A stretch of DNA of 64,000 bases. Source: Streptomyces sp. F001 (lineage in GTDB: Bacteria; Actinomycetota; Actinomycetes; Streptomycetales; Streptomycetaceae). The translations under genes were made by a program, and so were the position numbers. The stretch lies in contig NZ_QZWF01000025.1 in assembly GCF_004187715.1 (NCBI RefSeq), forward strand, positions 1-64,000, in the 5' to 3' direction. Under the pieces are notes generated by a model. It was given only the letters and a program-made list of their open reading frames with translations. It was not told where the DNA came from and did not search any database. Every line of letters begins with the position of its first letter. Within the stretch, counting starts at the first letter, position 1. This document shows positions 46,359 through 55,715 of the stretch, one piece after another.

Positions 46359-46883
46359 TCAAGCAGCGCGGTCACGTGTCTCGGGCGGTCCCTCCGGAGC
46401 GGGGGACGACACACGCCGGACGACTCCGATGCCTTGGCGGCGCGCACCCGGACCGTCGCCGACGCCGATCTCCGCGGCGGCGACAAACGTCCCGGGTTCT
46501 TCAAAGCGGAGGCCATGCGGCAGCCGAACGAAGATGCGTCGCAGCGGCGGTACGACGAGACAGGTCAGCCCCCAGGACAGGAACAGGGCCGCACCCGACG
46601 CGGACAGGCGCAGCAGACCGCCGGTCATCCCGGCGGGTCCGTGCGCGACCAGCAGGATCGCCGCGCCGGTGCCGAGCACCCAGGCGAACGCCGTCAGCAG
46701 CGAGACAGCGACCGCCACCGGCACCCCGCCCATGCCCAGCGCATCGAGGTCGGCGTCCGGGTCGAAGGTGTCGGCCGCGGCAGCGCCCACGGCGACCAGC
46801 AGCCAGAAGCACACGACCACGACGAAGGCCACGGTGAACAAGATCGTCGGCAGTCCCGTGACGGCGACGAGAAACGTCCCCAT
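46359..46883 (-). CDS. membrane protein, YqiJ/NfeD-like arrangement
   Basis: A 174-residue protein with three helices (about 5-30, 50-75, 85-108) and a DPDADLDALG loop between helices 1 and 2 that recalls YqiJ-type partners of flotillin. The C-terminal domain is degenerate and lacks a clear OB-fold. ATG 46883 follows AAGGGGGA. It diverges from pucR-2 across operator site 2. Confidence 0.6.
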   Translation of the reverse strand: MGTFLVAVTGLPTILFTVAFVVVVCFWLLVAVGAAAADTFDPDADLDALGMGGVPVAVAVSLLTAFAWVLGTGAAILLVAHGPAGMTGGLLRLSASGAALFLSWGLTCLVVPPLRRIFVRLPHGLRFEEPGTFVAAAEIGVGDGPGARRQGIGVVRRVSSPAPEGPPETRDRAA

Positions 46884-47032
46884 GGCCGAGTCCCCCTTCC
46901 CGCACGCCATGCCTGCCGCAGGTGCACGGCTCCCTTCGGGCTCCGGTGCCGGACACCGGCAGATGTCCGGCACCGGAGCAATCCGCGGTGCTCCCCGACA
47001 TCCATGGTGCAAGGGCACGGCGCATCGGCGCA

Positions 47033-47049
47033 TTGCCGGTTCCCGGCAA
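47033..47049. promoter_or_regulatory. TTGCCG-N5-CGGCAA operator, site 2
   Basis: TTGCCG-GTTCC-CGGCAA, inside a 21-bp perfect palindrome (47031-47051), 70 bp before pucR-2 and 150 bp before the divergent membrane-protein start. Confidence 0.75.
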
Positions 47050-47119
47050 TGTTCACTAGGGTCTGCATGCCGGACGCCGTCAAGAAGGCGTCAACGGGGC
47101 ATCAGGAAAGCGGGGGCAG

Positions 47120-48178
47120 ATGGCGGAATCCGCGATACCCGAGGACTACCTCGACGGCTATGCCCAGCTGCTGGCCGACGTCTCGGCCACTGGCCGCCGT
47201 CTGACCCGCGACGAGATCGAGTCCCGCCGCGCCCTGGGCGAACGGGCCGCCGACGCCGGATTCGGACTGCGTGCCCTGGTCGGCGCGCACCTGGCAGCGA
47301 CCCGCGCCGCCTGGCCGAGCAGCCCCGGCTCCGCCGACAGCACGCTCGCCGCCGTGCAGCAGGCCGTCGACGCCTTCGCCGAGGGCTACGAACGCGCGCA
47401 ACGCCTCGCCGTACGCCAGGAGGAGGCCGCCCGCCGGGAGTTCATCGACGACCTCCTGTACGGCCGCAGCGACCTCGGCCGCCTCGCCGAACGTGCCGAA
47501 CGTTTCGGCCTGCGTCTGTCCCACGCCCACGCCGTCGCCGTCGCTCAGGGGCCGGCACCGTACGACGAGGGCGATCCGGTCACCCGCCAGGTGGAACAGG
47601 CCCTCATCGCCCGCTTCGGCGACCGCGACATCCTGCTCACCACCAAGGACGGCCGCCTGGTGTGCATCGCGCCCGGCGACCAGGACCAGGTGCTCTCCTC
47701 CTTCGCCAAGCAGGCGCATGTCGCCACCGACGGCGGCCGGGTCGCCGTCGGCCGCCCCCGGCCCGGCCCCGGCGGTGTCGTCCACTCCTACGAGGAGGCC
47801 CTCAACGCCCTGGAACTCGCCGAGCGCCTCGCCCTCGACGATCCCGTCCTGCGCGCCGCCGACCTGCTCGTCTATCCCGTCCTCACCCGCGACCGCCAGG
47901 CCATGGCCGACCTCGTCCAGGGCGCCCTCGGACCGCTCACCACCGCCCGCGGCGGCGCGGAGGTCCTGCTGGACACCCTCACCGCGTACTTCGACTCCGG
48001 CTGCGTGGCCGCCGAGGCAGCCCGCCGCCTGAACCTGAGTGTCCGCGCGCTGACCTACCGTCTCGAACGCATCCGCAAACTGACCGGCGCCAACCCTGCC
48101 GACCCGGCGCACCGGTACATGCTCCAGACCGCGGTCATCGGCGCCCGTCTGCTGGACTGGCCCGAGCAGGCGCTCTGA
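47120..48178 (+). CDS. PucR/CdaR-family regulator (copy 2)
   Basis: A 352-residue relative of the 38587-39699 protein: the same central domain (AQGPAPYDEGDPVTRQVEQ, HSYEEALNALELAERLAL) and the C-terminal PucR helix-turn-helix (TLTAYFDSGCVAAEAARRL, LSVRALTYRLERIR). It diverges from the YqiJ-like gene over operator site 2, and is upstream of the AGCS symporter gene. Probably autoregulated. Confidence 0.88.
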   Translation: MAESAIPEDYLDGYAQLLADVSATGRRLTRDEIESRRALGERAADAGFGLRALVGAHLAATRAAWPSSPGSADSTLAAVQQAVDAFAEGYERAQRLAVRQEEAARREFIDDLLYGRSDLGRLAERAERFGLRLSHAHAVAVAQGPAPYDEGDPVTRQVEQALIARFGDRDILLTTKDGRLVCIAPGDQDQVLSSFAKQAHVATDGGRVAVGRPRPGPGGVVHSYEEALNALELAERLALDDPVLRAADLLVYPVLTRDRQAMADLVQGALGPLTTARGGAEVLLDTLTAYFDSGCVAAEAARRLNLSVRALTYRLERIRKLTGANPADPAHRYMLQTAVIGARLLDWPEQAL

Positions 48179-48652
48179 CGGCGGGGGCCACGCCGGAGAT
48201 GCGCACGGCATCAGGGCACATGTTCGTGGCGGTGCAGCGCCGCCGTGCGATGACACGCGCGTGGAGAGCCTCATCCTGGGCAGGGATCGCAATCAACCGT
48301 TCTTGGCCGTCTCACCACGCAGAGATACGTGTCCGATGAACGGACATGCATCTCCACATAACGGTCTAGTCTCGCTCGCTGGCACTTTCGGTGATTACTG
48401 ACGGTCGCGTGAGTTACGTCACTAAAGAACTCGTAAAGGTCGTGGTAGAACAGCGCAACTCCGCAGGTGGCGCCACCCCCTGCTGCCACGTGGAGCGTCG
48501 GCGCACAAGCCGGCTGCACAACCAGGGTGATCACGCTCCGAGTCCGCGGACACGTCACCCCGGGTCGCCGATCGGACAACGGCGTTCGCTCAAAGACCGC
48601 ACATGTTGCCGGCGCAGCCATGCGCCGATCCTGCGCCATTGAGGTAGCCACA
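48179..48652. other. long untranslated gap before the symporter
   Basis: About 470 bp with no supported gene. It should contain the AGCS promoter and a long leader. I could not identify a known riboswitch in it. Confidence 0.5.
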
Positions 48653-50170
48653 GTGTCACTCGACTCCATCACCACGTCCGTCGACGAAGCAGTCAGCGGA
48701 TTCTTCGAGCCCATAGCCACCTGGCTCGGGGAAGTCGTCTTCTACTCCGTCCGTGTCGGAGGTACGGACCTTCCCCTCATCGTGGCCTGGCTCGTGGTCG
48801 CGGGTCTCGTCTTCACCGGCTGGTTCGGGTTCGTACAGCTCCGCAAATTCCGGCTGGCCCTCGACGTGGTGCGCGGGAAGTACGACGAGAAGGGGTCGGC
48901 CGGCGAGGTCAACCACTTCCAGGCCCTGACCGCCGCCGTCTCCGGCACGGTCGGCCTCGGCAACATCGCCGGTGTCGCCGTCGCCGTCTCCATCGGTGGC
49001 CCCGGGGCCACCTTCTGGATGATCCTGTGCGGCCTGCTCGGCATGGCCACCAAGTTCGTCGAGGTCACTCTTGGTGTGAAGTACCGCGAGGTGCACGCCG
49101 ACGGCACCGTCTCCGGCGGTCCGATGCACTACCTGCCCAAGGGGCTGACCGAGCGCTTCGGCAAGAACGGCAAGACCCTCGGCAAGGTCCTCGCGGTGCT
49201 CGCCTCCTTCATGATCCTCTTCTTCGGTCTCTTCGGCGGCAACCTGTTCCAGGTCAACCAGTCCTACGCGCAGCTCGTCTCCGTCACCGGCGGCGAGGAC
49301 GGCGCGCTGGGCTCCTCCGCCGGCGCCCTGTTCTTCGGCATCCTCATCGCCGCCCTCGTCGGCATCGTGCTGCTGGGCGGCATCCGCTCCATCGCCAACG
49401 TCACCAGCCGGCTGGTCCCGGCCATGGCCGGGATCTACATCGTCGCCTGCCTCACCGTCATCCTGGTCAACGTCACCGCCGTCCCGGACGCCGTGGCCGC
49501 GATCGTCGAGGGCGCCTTCAACCCCGAGGGTGTCGCGGGCGGTGTCCTCGGCGCGCTGATCATCGGCTTCAAGCGGGCCGCGTTCTCCAACGAGGCCGGT
49601 CTCGGCTCCGCCCCGATCGCCCACTCCGCCGTCAAGACCAAGCACCCCGCCAGCGAGGGCCTGGTCGCGCTGCTGGAGCCGTTCATCGACACGGTCGTCA
49701 TCTGCACGATGACCGCGCTGACCATCGTCGTCGCCAACCCGGCCAGCTTGGGCAAGGACATCGGCGGTGTCACGATCACCTCGGACGCCTTCGAGACGGT
49801 CCTGCCCTGGTTCCCGTACATCCTCACCGTCGCGGTGCTGCTGTTCGCCATCTCCACGGTGCTGACCTGGGGTTACTACGGCCTCAAGGCGTGGACGTAC
49901 CTCTTCGGCCGCAGCAGGACCAGCGAGCTGACGTACAAGGTCGTCTACACCGTCTTCGCCGTCGCCGGCTCCCTGCTGACGCTGCAGACACTGATCGACC
50001 TGGCCGACGCCGTGCTCTTCATGCTCGCCGTCATCAACATCATCGGCCTCTACCTCCTCGCCCCGGTCGTCAAGCGCGAGCTGAACTCCTTCCTCGAGTT
50101 CGTCCGTGCCCGCAAGGCCGGTCAGGGCGACGAGGACGAAGACCAGGAGTCGGTGAAGACCACCGTCTGA
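48653..50170 (+). CDS. AGCS-family sodium:amino-acid symporter
   Basis: A 505-residue polytopic carrier (about 11 helices) of the alanine-or-glycine:cation symporter family, driven by Na+. Signature: TAAVSGTVGLGNIAGVAVA, GATFWMILCGLLGMATKFVE, and AFSNEAGLGSAPIAHSA. The C-terminus is charged and ends SVKTTV. GTG 48653 follows GAGGTAG. A remnant of a second copy is at 38431. Confidence 0.92.
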   Translation: MSLDSITTSVDEAVSGFFEPIATWLGEVVFYSVRVGGTDLPLIVAWLVVAGLVFTGWFGFVQLRKFRLALDVVRGKYDEKGSAGEVNHFQALTAAVSGTVGLGNIAGVAVAVSIGGPGATFWMILCGLLGMATKFVEVTLGVKYREVHADGTVSGGPMHYLPKGLTERFGKNGKTLGKVLAVLASFMILFFGLFGGNLFQVNQSYAQLVSVTGGEDGALGSSAGALFFGILIAALVGIVLLGGIRSIANVTSRLVPAMAGIYIVACLTVILVNVTAVPDAVAAIVEGAFNPEGVAGGVLGALIIGFKRAAFSNEAGLGSAPIAHSAVKTKHPASEGLVALLEPFIDTVVICTMTALTIVVANPASLGKDIGGVTITSDAFETVLPWFPYILTVAVLLFAISTVLTWGYYGLKAWTYLFGRSRTSELTYKVVYTVFAVAGSLLTLQTLIDLADAVLFMLAVINIIGLYLLAPVVKRELNSFLEFVRARKAGQGDEDEDQESVKTTV

Positions 50171-50357
50171 CCGCCCCCGCGGCCCGGCTCCTGAGCGGGC
50201 TCGTGCACACCTCGCGCCTTGGTGTGGACGGGCCCGCTCGTCATGCCGTCTCGCGCATTTCAGCAGGTGAAAGGGCATCTGGCGGCATACGAAGGCGCCA
50301 GTTAGGGTGTTAAGAACGCGTCATGACCAGCCCTTGAAAGGGCTGTGAGGGCCGCGC

Positions 50358-50381
50358 GGTGTGCCGGGAAGTCTGGTCGGC
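50358..50381 (+). promoter_or_regulatory. antiporter leader motif, copy 1 (nhaA-2)
   Basis: GGTGTGCCGGGAAG-TCTGGTCGGC, 45 nt before the nhaA-2 start; two further copies lie at 52497-52520 (minus) and 52714-52737 (plus). GCCG and CGGC can pair around an 11-nt loop. A short AGCCCTT-GA-AAGGGCT stem-loop lies just upstream (50329-50344). Candidate ion-responsive leader RNA. Confidence 0.6.
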
Positions 50382-50426
50382 GTCAGGGGCTCGTATGCCC
50401 TCATGCCGATCCCGGAGGTCTTCCTG

Positions 50427-51725
50427 ATGGCTGCCGCGCCGCGCGAGCGTTCCCCCTTCCTCGGTCTCCTGCCGCTGCCCGAACGCACAGCCGTCGCCCA
50501 AGCGTTGAGAACGGAAACGGTCGGCGGGCTGGTTCTGCTGGCGGCAGCCGTGGTCGCGCTGGTGTGGGCGAACAGCCCCTGGGCCGACACGTACGAGCGC
50601 ATACGCGACTTCCACTTCGGCATACCGGCACTCGGCCTGGACCTCTCCATCGGGCACTGGACCGCCGACGGCCTGCTCACCCTGTTCTTCCTGATCGCCG
50701 GCATCGAGCTCAAGCGTGAACTGGTCGTCGGCGAACTGCGCACCCCCGCCACCGCCGCCCTGCCGGTCATCGCCGCCATCTCGGGCATGATCGTCCCCGC
50801 CGCCTTCTACGCCATCACCGCCTCGGTAGGAGGCGGGAGTCTGAACGGCTGGGCCGTGCCGATGGCCACCGACATCGCCTTCGCCCTGGCCGTGCTCGCG
50901 GTACTGAGCACCCACCTGCCCGCCGCGCTCCGCGCCTTCCTGCTCACCCTCGCCGTCGTCGACGACCTCGGCGGCATCCTGGTCATCGCCATCTTCTTCA
51001 CCAGCGGCCTGAACTTCGCAGCCCTGGGCGGAGCGTTCGCGGGCCTCGTCGTCTTCTACCTGCTCCAGCGCCTCCGTGTCCGCGGCTGGTGGTGGTATGC
51101 CCCGCTCGGGATTTCGATCTGGGCGCTGATGTACAACGGCGGCGTCCACGCCACCGTCGCCGGCGTGGCGATGGGTCTCATCCTGCGCACCACCCGCGAC
51201 AAGGGCGAGGACCTCTCCCCCGGCGAACGCACCTCCCACCTCCTGCACCCCGTCTCGGCAGGTGTCGCCGTACCCCTCTTCGCGCTCTTCGCGGCCGGTG
51301 TCGGCGTCTCGGCGGCCTCCCTGGGCGAGGTGTTCACCCGGCCGGAACCGCTCGGTGTGGTCCTGGGACTCATCGCAGGCAAGACTGTCGGCATCTTCGT
51401 GGGAACGTACCTGGCCGCACGCTTCACCCGTGCTCAACTCAATCCCGAACTGGCCTGGGCCGACGTCTTCGCGCTTTCCGCGCTGGCCGGCATCGGCTTC
51501 ACCGTCGCACTGCTGATCGGTGAACTCGCCTTCCCCGATCCGGCCGCTGCCGAACCGGTCAAGGCCGCTGTCCTCATCGGCTCGCTGGCCGCGGCAGGGC
51601 TGGCCGCGATGCTCATCAAGCGCCGTAACGGAATCTACCGCCGCCTGTACGAGGAGGAGACCCGCGACGAGGACCACGACGGCATCCCCGACATCTACCA
51701 GCGAAGCGCCGCCACTGAACGCTGA
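50427..51725 (+). CDS. nhaA: Na+/H+ antiporter NhaA (copy 2)
   Basis: A 432-residue polytopic antiporter, closely related to copy 1: NGWAVPMATDIAFALAV, then AVVDDLGGILVIAIFFTS with the catalytic aspartate pair, and a DHDGIPDIYQ tail. ATG 50427 is chosen because GGAGG lies 8 nt upstream; earlier in-frame starts fall next to the leader motif. Likely regulated through that leader. Confidence 0.93.
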   Translation: MAAAPRERSPFLGLLPLPERTAVAQALRTETVGGLVLLAAAVVALVWANSPWADTYERIRDFHFGIPALGLDLSIGHWTADGLLTLFFLIAGIELKRELVVGELRTPATAALPVIAAISGMIVPAAFYAITASVGGGSLNGWAVPMATDIAFALAVLAVLSTHLPAALRAFLLTLAVVDDLGGILVIAIFFTSGLNFAALGGAFAGLVVFYLLQRLRVRGWWWYAPLGISIWALMYNGGVHATVAGVAMGLILRTTRDKGEDLSPGERTSHLLHPVSAGVAVPLFALFAAGVGVSAASLGEVFTRPEPLGVVLGLIAGKTVGIFVGTYLAARFTRAQLNPELAWADVFALSALAGIGFTVALLIGELAFPDPAAAEPVKAAVLIGSLAAAGLAAMLIKRRNGIYRRLYEEETRDEDHDGIPDIYQRSAATER

Positions 51726-51744
51726 GATGGAAGGAGGCGGGCGT

Positions 51745-52005
51745 GTGGACCCCTCGGTGATGACAGTCGCCATCGTGATTGCGGCCTTGGTCATCAAGAC
51801 CGCGGTGCTGGAGTTCCGAGACCCCGGCACGGCACGCCGGGAATGGGCTTTTGTCAGGGACGGCGTGGCGTTGGCCGGCGGTTCGGTGACAGCCCTCGCT
51901 GTGAGCGCCCTCGGCTGGCCGTATGGAGGAATGGGCGCAGTGGCATGGGCGCTGCTGGCCGGTCTCCTGGTTGCCCAAGTGATGGGACGACGCTCCAGGA
52001 GCTGA
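51745..52005 (+). CDS. small membrane protein after nhaA-2
   Basis: An 86-residue protein with two or three helices (about 5-18, 35-52, 58-75) and a short basic tail. No family recognised. GTG 51745 follows AAGGAGG with ideal spacing, 19 bp after the nhaA-2 stop, so it is probably translated from the same mRNA. Confidence 0.6.
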   Translation: MDPSVMTVAIVIAALVIKTAVLEFRDPGTARREWAFVRDGVALAGGSVTALAVSALGWPYGGMGAVAWALLAGLLVAQVMGRRSRS

Positions 52006-52038
52006 CTGACCGGCCTTCACGGCGAAGTGCCGAACCGG

Positions 52039-52467
52039 CTACTGATCGCCGCCGCGTGACCCGAGCGGCCCATTCTCTTTCTGCACGTCGAGGATCTTTC
52101 CCAGCCCCAGCTGGTCGAGAGCGCCATGAGGCTGACGGCGCACATGGGTCACCATCACCCGCGCACCGCAGGCCCGCGCCGTACGCAACGCCATGAAGAA
52201 CGCTGCGCCACCGTCACTGCTGACGTACGTCACGCCCTCAAGGTCGATCTCCAGGACCGCTGGATGCCTGCGGAGCACTTTTTGCAGACGCCTTCCGATG
52301 CGCACGGCGTTCTCGGCTGTGACCTCCCCAGAGAGTCGTACCACGACATGATCGGGGGCGGAGGTGGAGCTGCTTCGCCGGCGCAGGAACCAATGGAAAA
52401 GTCGGCCTCCCGGCTTCCACGGCAAACCGCGGCCGTAGGGCTTCCCGGCGTGAGACGGCTCTGGCAT
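52039..52467 (-). CDS. STAS-domain anti-anti-sigma-like protein
   Basis: A 142-residue protein with a basic N-terminal extension and a STAS domain (about 38-135). The phosphosite region IDLEGVTYVSSDGGAAFF keeps a Ser in the right place, unlike the 45803 protein. Its leader carries copy 3 of the antiporter motif, so this stress-signalling gene may share ion control with the transporters. Convergent with the small membrane-protein gene. Confidence 0.8.
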   Translation of the reverse strand: MPEPSHAGKPYGRGLPWKPGGRLFHWFLRRRSSSTSAPDHVVVRLSGEVTAENAVRIGRRLQKVLRRHPAVLEIDLEGVTYVSSDGGAAFFMALRTARACGARVMVTHVRRQPHGALDQLGLGKILDVQKENGPLGSRGGDQ

Positions 52468-52496
52468 CGGGGCTCCAGGGCGGACGGCGACTGACT

Positions 52497-52520
52497 GCCG
52501 ACCAGACTTCCCGGCGCACC
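52497..52520 (-). promoter_or_regulatory. antiporter leader motif, copy 3 (STAS gene)
   Basis: GGTGCGCCGGGAAG-TCTGGTCGGC on the minus strand, 29 nt before the STAS start. It differs from copy 1 at a single base. Confidence 0.55.
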
Positions 52521-52627
52521 TGACGATCAGCCTAGCGCCCTACCCGCTCCGCCGCCGCCTCGAACGATCCGTGTCCGATTCGCGATCTCTGTCCTGGGCA
52601 GCGAAACGGCATGCCGCGCCCATGACG

Positions 52628-52644
52628 TTGCCGGAATGCGGCAG
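52628..52644. promoter_or_regulatory. TTGCCG-N5-CGGCAA-like site 3 (weaker)
   Basis: TTGCCG-GAATG-CGGCAG, one mismatch in the right arm, between the divergent STAS and CPA1 genes. Confidence 0.45.
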
Positions 52645-52713
52645 GCTGCAGACCTCTGCGGTGCCTGTTGGTGATCTGTCAAAGACGCATCAAGGATGTG
52701 TAAAGTTCCGCCT

Positions 52714-52737
52714 GGTGTGCCGGGAAGCCTGGTCGGC
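52714..52737 (+). promoter_or_regulatory. antiporter leader motif, copy 2 (CPA1 antiporter)
   Basis: GGTGTGCCGGGAAG-CCTGGTCGGC, 41 nt before the CPA1 start. One base differs from copy 1, a T/C in the loop. Confidence 0.6.
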
Positions 52738-52778
52738 AAGCAAGGGGACAGATCTCTCTTCCGATCGGGGCGTACTCC

Positions 52779-54020
52779 ATGGTGCTCGTGGTGGTGTTCG
52801 GCGTCGCGCTTCTGGTGGCGGTGCTGCTGTCGGGCCTGGCGGCGCGGACCGTGCTGTCCACCTCCTTCCTCTTCTTGGTAGGCGGCGCACTGGTCAGCGA
52901 CGGGTTCCTCGGACTGATTCACATCACGCCGGACAGCGAGATGGTGGCCGCGACGGCCGACCTCGCCCTGTTCGCGGTGCTGTTCACCGACGGCATGCAC
53001 GTCTCGCTGCCCAAGCTGCGGGCCAACTGGAAGAACCCGGCTCGCGCCCTCGGCCTGGGCATGCCGCTCGCGTTCGTCTTCATGGCTCTGATCACGCACT
53101 TCCTGGTAGGTCTGGACTGGACGACGTCGTTCCTGGTCGGCGCGGTGCTCGCGCCGACCGACCCGGTGTTCGCCTCGGCGATCGTGAGCCGCCGTGAAGT
53201 CCCGGCCAAGCTACGGCAGTTGCTGAATGTGGAGAGCGGCATCAACGACGGCCTCGCCCTCCCCGTGGTCCTCGTACTGATTGCCGCCGCCGGCCCGACC
53301 ACGGACAGCGCGGAGGCTTCACCGATGAAGATCGCCGTCGAGTTGCTGCTCGGTCTGGTCTTCGGTATCGCACTGCCCCTGCTCGTCAACGGCCTCGTAC
53401 GCTTCCGCCTGCTGGGCCCCGAGCCGAAGCTGCAGCCGCTGCTGCCGCTGGCCACGGGCATCATCCTGTATGCCGTCTGCCACTTGACCCACGCCAACCC
53501 ATATCTGGCGGCGTTCTCGGCGGGCGCGGCCCTCGCGCACGTGTCGCAGGAGGCCAAGAAGTCCTTCGAGCCGCTCGGCGAAGCACTGGCGGAACTGGCG
53601 AAGTTCGCGGCGCTGCTGGTGTTCGGCGCGCTGCTGACCCCGCAGTTGTTCGGCGACCTCTCCTTCGGCGGCTACATGGCGGTGATCCTCGCGATCGTGC
53701 TGATCCGCCCTGCCTCGCTGTTGCTGTCGCTGTTCGGCACGAGCCTCTCCCGCAAGGAGAAGCTGGTGGCCGCCTGGTTCGGCCCCAAGGGCTTCGCATC
53801 GGTCGTCTACGGTCTGCTGGTTCTGCAGTCCGGCATCCCGCAGGCCGAGGAGGCGTTCACGCTGATCGCCGTGTGCATCGCGTTCTCGATCATCGCGCAC
53901 AGCTCGACGGACGTGCCCATCGCCCGCGCCTTCGACGTCGACGGACTGGCCGGGATCCCGGAGCCACACAAGGACACGGGCATCCACACCCCGGAGAACC
54001 ACGCCGACGCGCGCCCATGA
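52779..54020 (+). CDS. CPA1-type cation:proton antiporter
   Basis: A 413-residue polytopic antiporter, about 12 helices, unrelated to NhaA. Family motifs include FLVGAVLAPTDPVFASAIV, NVESGINDGLALPVVLVL (the conserved ND of CPA1) and WFGPKGFASVVYGLLVL. Substrate Na+, K+ or H+. Ends with a hydrophilic tail. ATG 52779; the ribosome-binding site is weak, as often seen in leader-controlled genes. Confidence 0.9.
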   Translation: MVLVVVFGVALLVAVLLSGLAARTVLSTSFLFLVGGALVSDGFLGLIHITPDSEMVAATADLALFAVLFTDGMHVSLPKLRANWKNPARALGLGMPLAFVFMALITHFLVGLDWTTSFLVGAVLAPTDPVFASAIVSRREVPAKLRQLLNVESGINDGLALPVVLVLIAAAGPTTDSAEASPMKIAVELLLGLVFGIALPLLVNGLVRFRLLGPEPKLQPLLPLATGIILYAVCHLTHANPYLAAFSAGAALAHVSQEAKKSFEPLGEALAELAKFAALLVFGALLTPQLFGDLSFGGYMAVILAIVLIRPASLLLSLFGTSLSRKEKLVAAWFGPKGFASVVYGLLVLQSGIPQAEEAFTLIAVCIAFSIIAHSSTDVPIARAFDVDGLAGIPEPHKDTGIHTPENHADARP

Positions 54021-54378
54021 CCTGGCCAGGCCCTACCCCACCGCATCGACGGGCGGCGACGCACTCGACGCAGCCCGGATCGTCGGACGGGAACAGATGT
54101 CCGCCCTGCTGGGGCGTGTTTTAGAAGTCGTTGGTGTGCTGGGTGGATGTGGCTGAGCGCCGTAGCCGGCCCGCAGCAGAACGGGCCCCTACATCATTCG
54201 GTGTCCGTGGCCCCGCGTACGGTCTGCCCATGGATGATCAGCGGCCACCCATTCCTCCGATAGACGACTTCACAACCTGGAAGCCCGGGTTGCGGTCCCC
54301 GGGGGCCCAGCACCGGGGGAGTACTCCGTGTTCGTCTGCGCCCGACCGAGCTGGAGATCGCGCGTGAGTGGAATTCCA
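54021..54378. other. no convincing gene; possible IS end
   Basis: About 360 bp. GGGGCGTGTTTTAGAAG near 54114 resembles the end of an IS5-type element seen in Streptomyces. A short frame starting at 54231 (MDDQRPPIPPIDDFTTW) is unassigned. Confidence 0.35.
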
Positions 54379-55055
54379 ATGTACGAGGCAGGAGACGTAC
54401 GACAGGCGTGGGGCCGGGTGACCGCGTGGCTTGAGCAGCACGCCCCTGGCGTCTTCGCTGCCCTCGGCGGCCCGGGGAACCCAATGGCCATCAGTGAAGC
54501 CGAAATGCGCCTTGGCCTCAAACTGCCGAGGGAGATGCGGAAATGGCTTTTGGCGAACGACATCGATACCGGCAGACAACCTGATGCCCGATCGTGTCTG
54601 GTGACGCTGGGTGCCAGGGAGTCATCCCCAACGGCGGACTCCTTCTCGGTCTCACGGACATCGAACGTGTCTACTTCCACAAGATGGCCATGGAGGAGAT
54701 GGAACCGTCCGAAGACCCTGACTACCCGTCCTGGCGCCGGGAGTGGGTGCCCATCTCCTCGGAAAGCGACGGCTTTCACGGGAAGTTCCTGAACACGCGC
54801 ACCGGAAGCATCGGATCTTGGGCCGAGGGATCCTCCCCGAAAGAAGGCGAACACACCTCGTTGTTCGCCTTCTTCCAGGATGTAGCGGACCAACTGGAAG
54901 GGGGGAACGCGAGCAAAACCGCCGGGGGCCATATGCGCGATCACAGTCCGGAGGACGAGGCGATACGTCTCTGGGCCCGCGCGAACGGCTATCTCGTCAA
55001 TGACAGAGGGCGTATCCCTGCCCCCGTTCGCGAGGCGTACGAAGCATCACTGTGA
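54379..55055 (+). pseudogene. SMI1/KNR4-Lsr2 fusion protein, frameshifted
   Basis: The first half (RVTAWLEQHAPGVFAALGG) and the second half after a frameshift near 54605 (IPNGGLLLGLTDIERVYF, PSWRREWVPISSESDGFHG) make one SMI1/KNR4 domain, a fold common in immunity proteins to polymorphic toxins. The end (EAIRLWARANGYLVNDRGRI) matches the DNA-binding domain of Lsr2. The fusion is therefore immunity-like plus xenogeneic-silencer-like. A single-base indel separates the halves. Confidence 0.7.
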
Positions 55056-55108
55056 TCGCCGGATCTGGCCGTACCGGTCAACGACACTCAGCTGACCCTT
55101 AGGGCAGG

Positions 55109-55203
55109 TCACAGCCATTCGTTGATCGCGGCGATGAGGACGGTTGCCTCGAAGCGGACGGCGAGCTTGTCGAAGCGGCAGGCCACCGCCCGGTTCGCTT
55201 CAT
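55109..55203 (-). mobile_element. IS5-family transposase C-terminal stub
   Basis: The minus strand encodes ANRAVACRFDKLAVRFEATV and ends AINEWL-stop, the typical end of IS5-type streptomycete transposases. The rest is absent. Confidence 0.7.
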
Positions 55204-55548
55204 GCGGTTGACGCCTTGCCCCGGAACCGAGATCTGGCACACCGAATCCCGCAGGCTCATCACCCGCGACTACCGGCTCTTCGACATCCAGCACGCCGTG
55301 GTGCCCACCACCCTGCCCCTGGACGACTTCTACCGCGAACTGGTGAAGACCCAGGCGGTCATCAACCACAAGCACCTGGGCCTGCGGACCGCGATGGGCG
55401 CCCTGCGCGTACCGGGCCGCAACCTCGCCCGCGGACAGATCAACTCGCCCGCATGCAGTGGAAGTTCAACCGTGTCTACAACCCCGCACGGCAGTTGGCC
55501 GACCACCGTCGCCCGGTGCGCTACGTACTCCCGCTGCCCAGCACCTGA
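55204..55548 (+). pseudogene. B12-binding radical-SAM protein (HpnR-like), C-terminal fragment
   Basis: The frame reads CPGTEIWHTESRRLITRDYR, then LDDFYRELVKTQAVINHKH, and after a frameshift near 55440 ARMQWKFNRVYNPARQ. This fits the C-terminal part of HpnR-type (hopanoid C-3 methylase-like) radical SAM enzymes. The catalytic CxxxCxxC part is missing; the IS5 stub marks the break. Confidence 0.6.
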
Positions 55549-55715
55549 ACATCGGCGACCGCCGCACGCTGTACGTCCACGCTCGCTCGGCAGGGCGACG
55601 CAACGCCTGACAAGCAGTGTAGGCCGCTGCCGCGCTCGGGCATCCACGGCCACCGCACGACTACTGGGCCGGGCGCGCGTCACTGAACACGGGAATCCGC
55701 CGCCGAGATGGAGAA

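Noticed and set aside
45967..48339. 790-codon plus-strand frame
   Set aside because: Arg/Pro-rich shadow across STAS, an antisense membrane gene and pucR-2; it has no domain.
48179..48652. Glycine or c-di-AMP riboswitch before the AGCS gene
   Set aside because: I looked for the known conserved cores and did not find them; the long leader remains unexplained.
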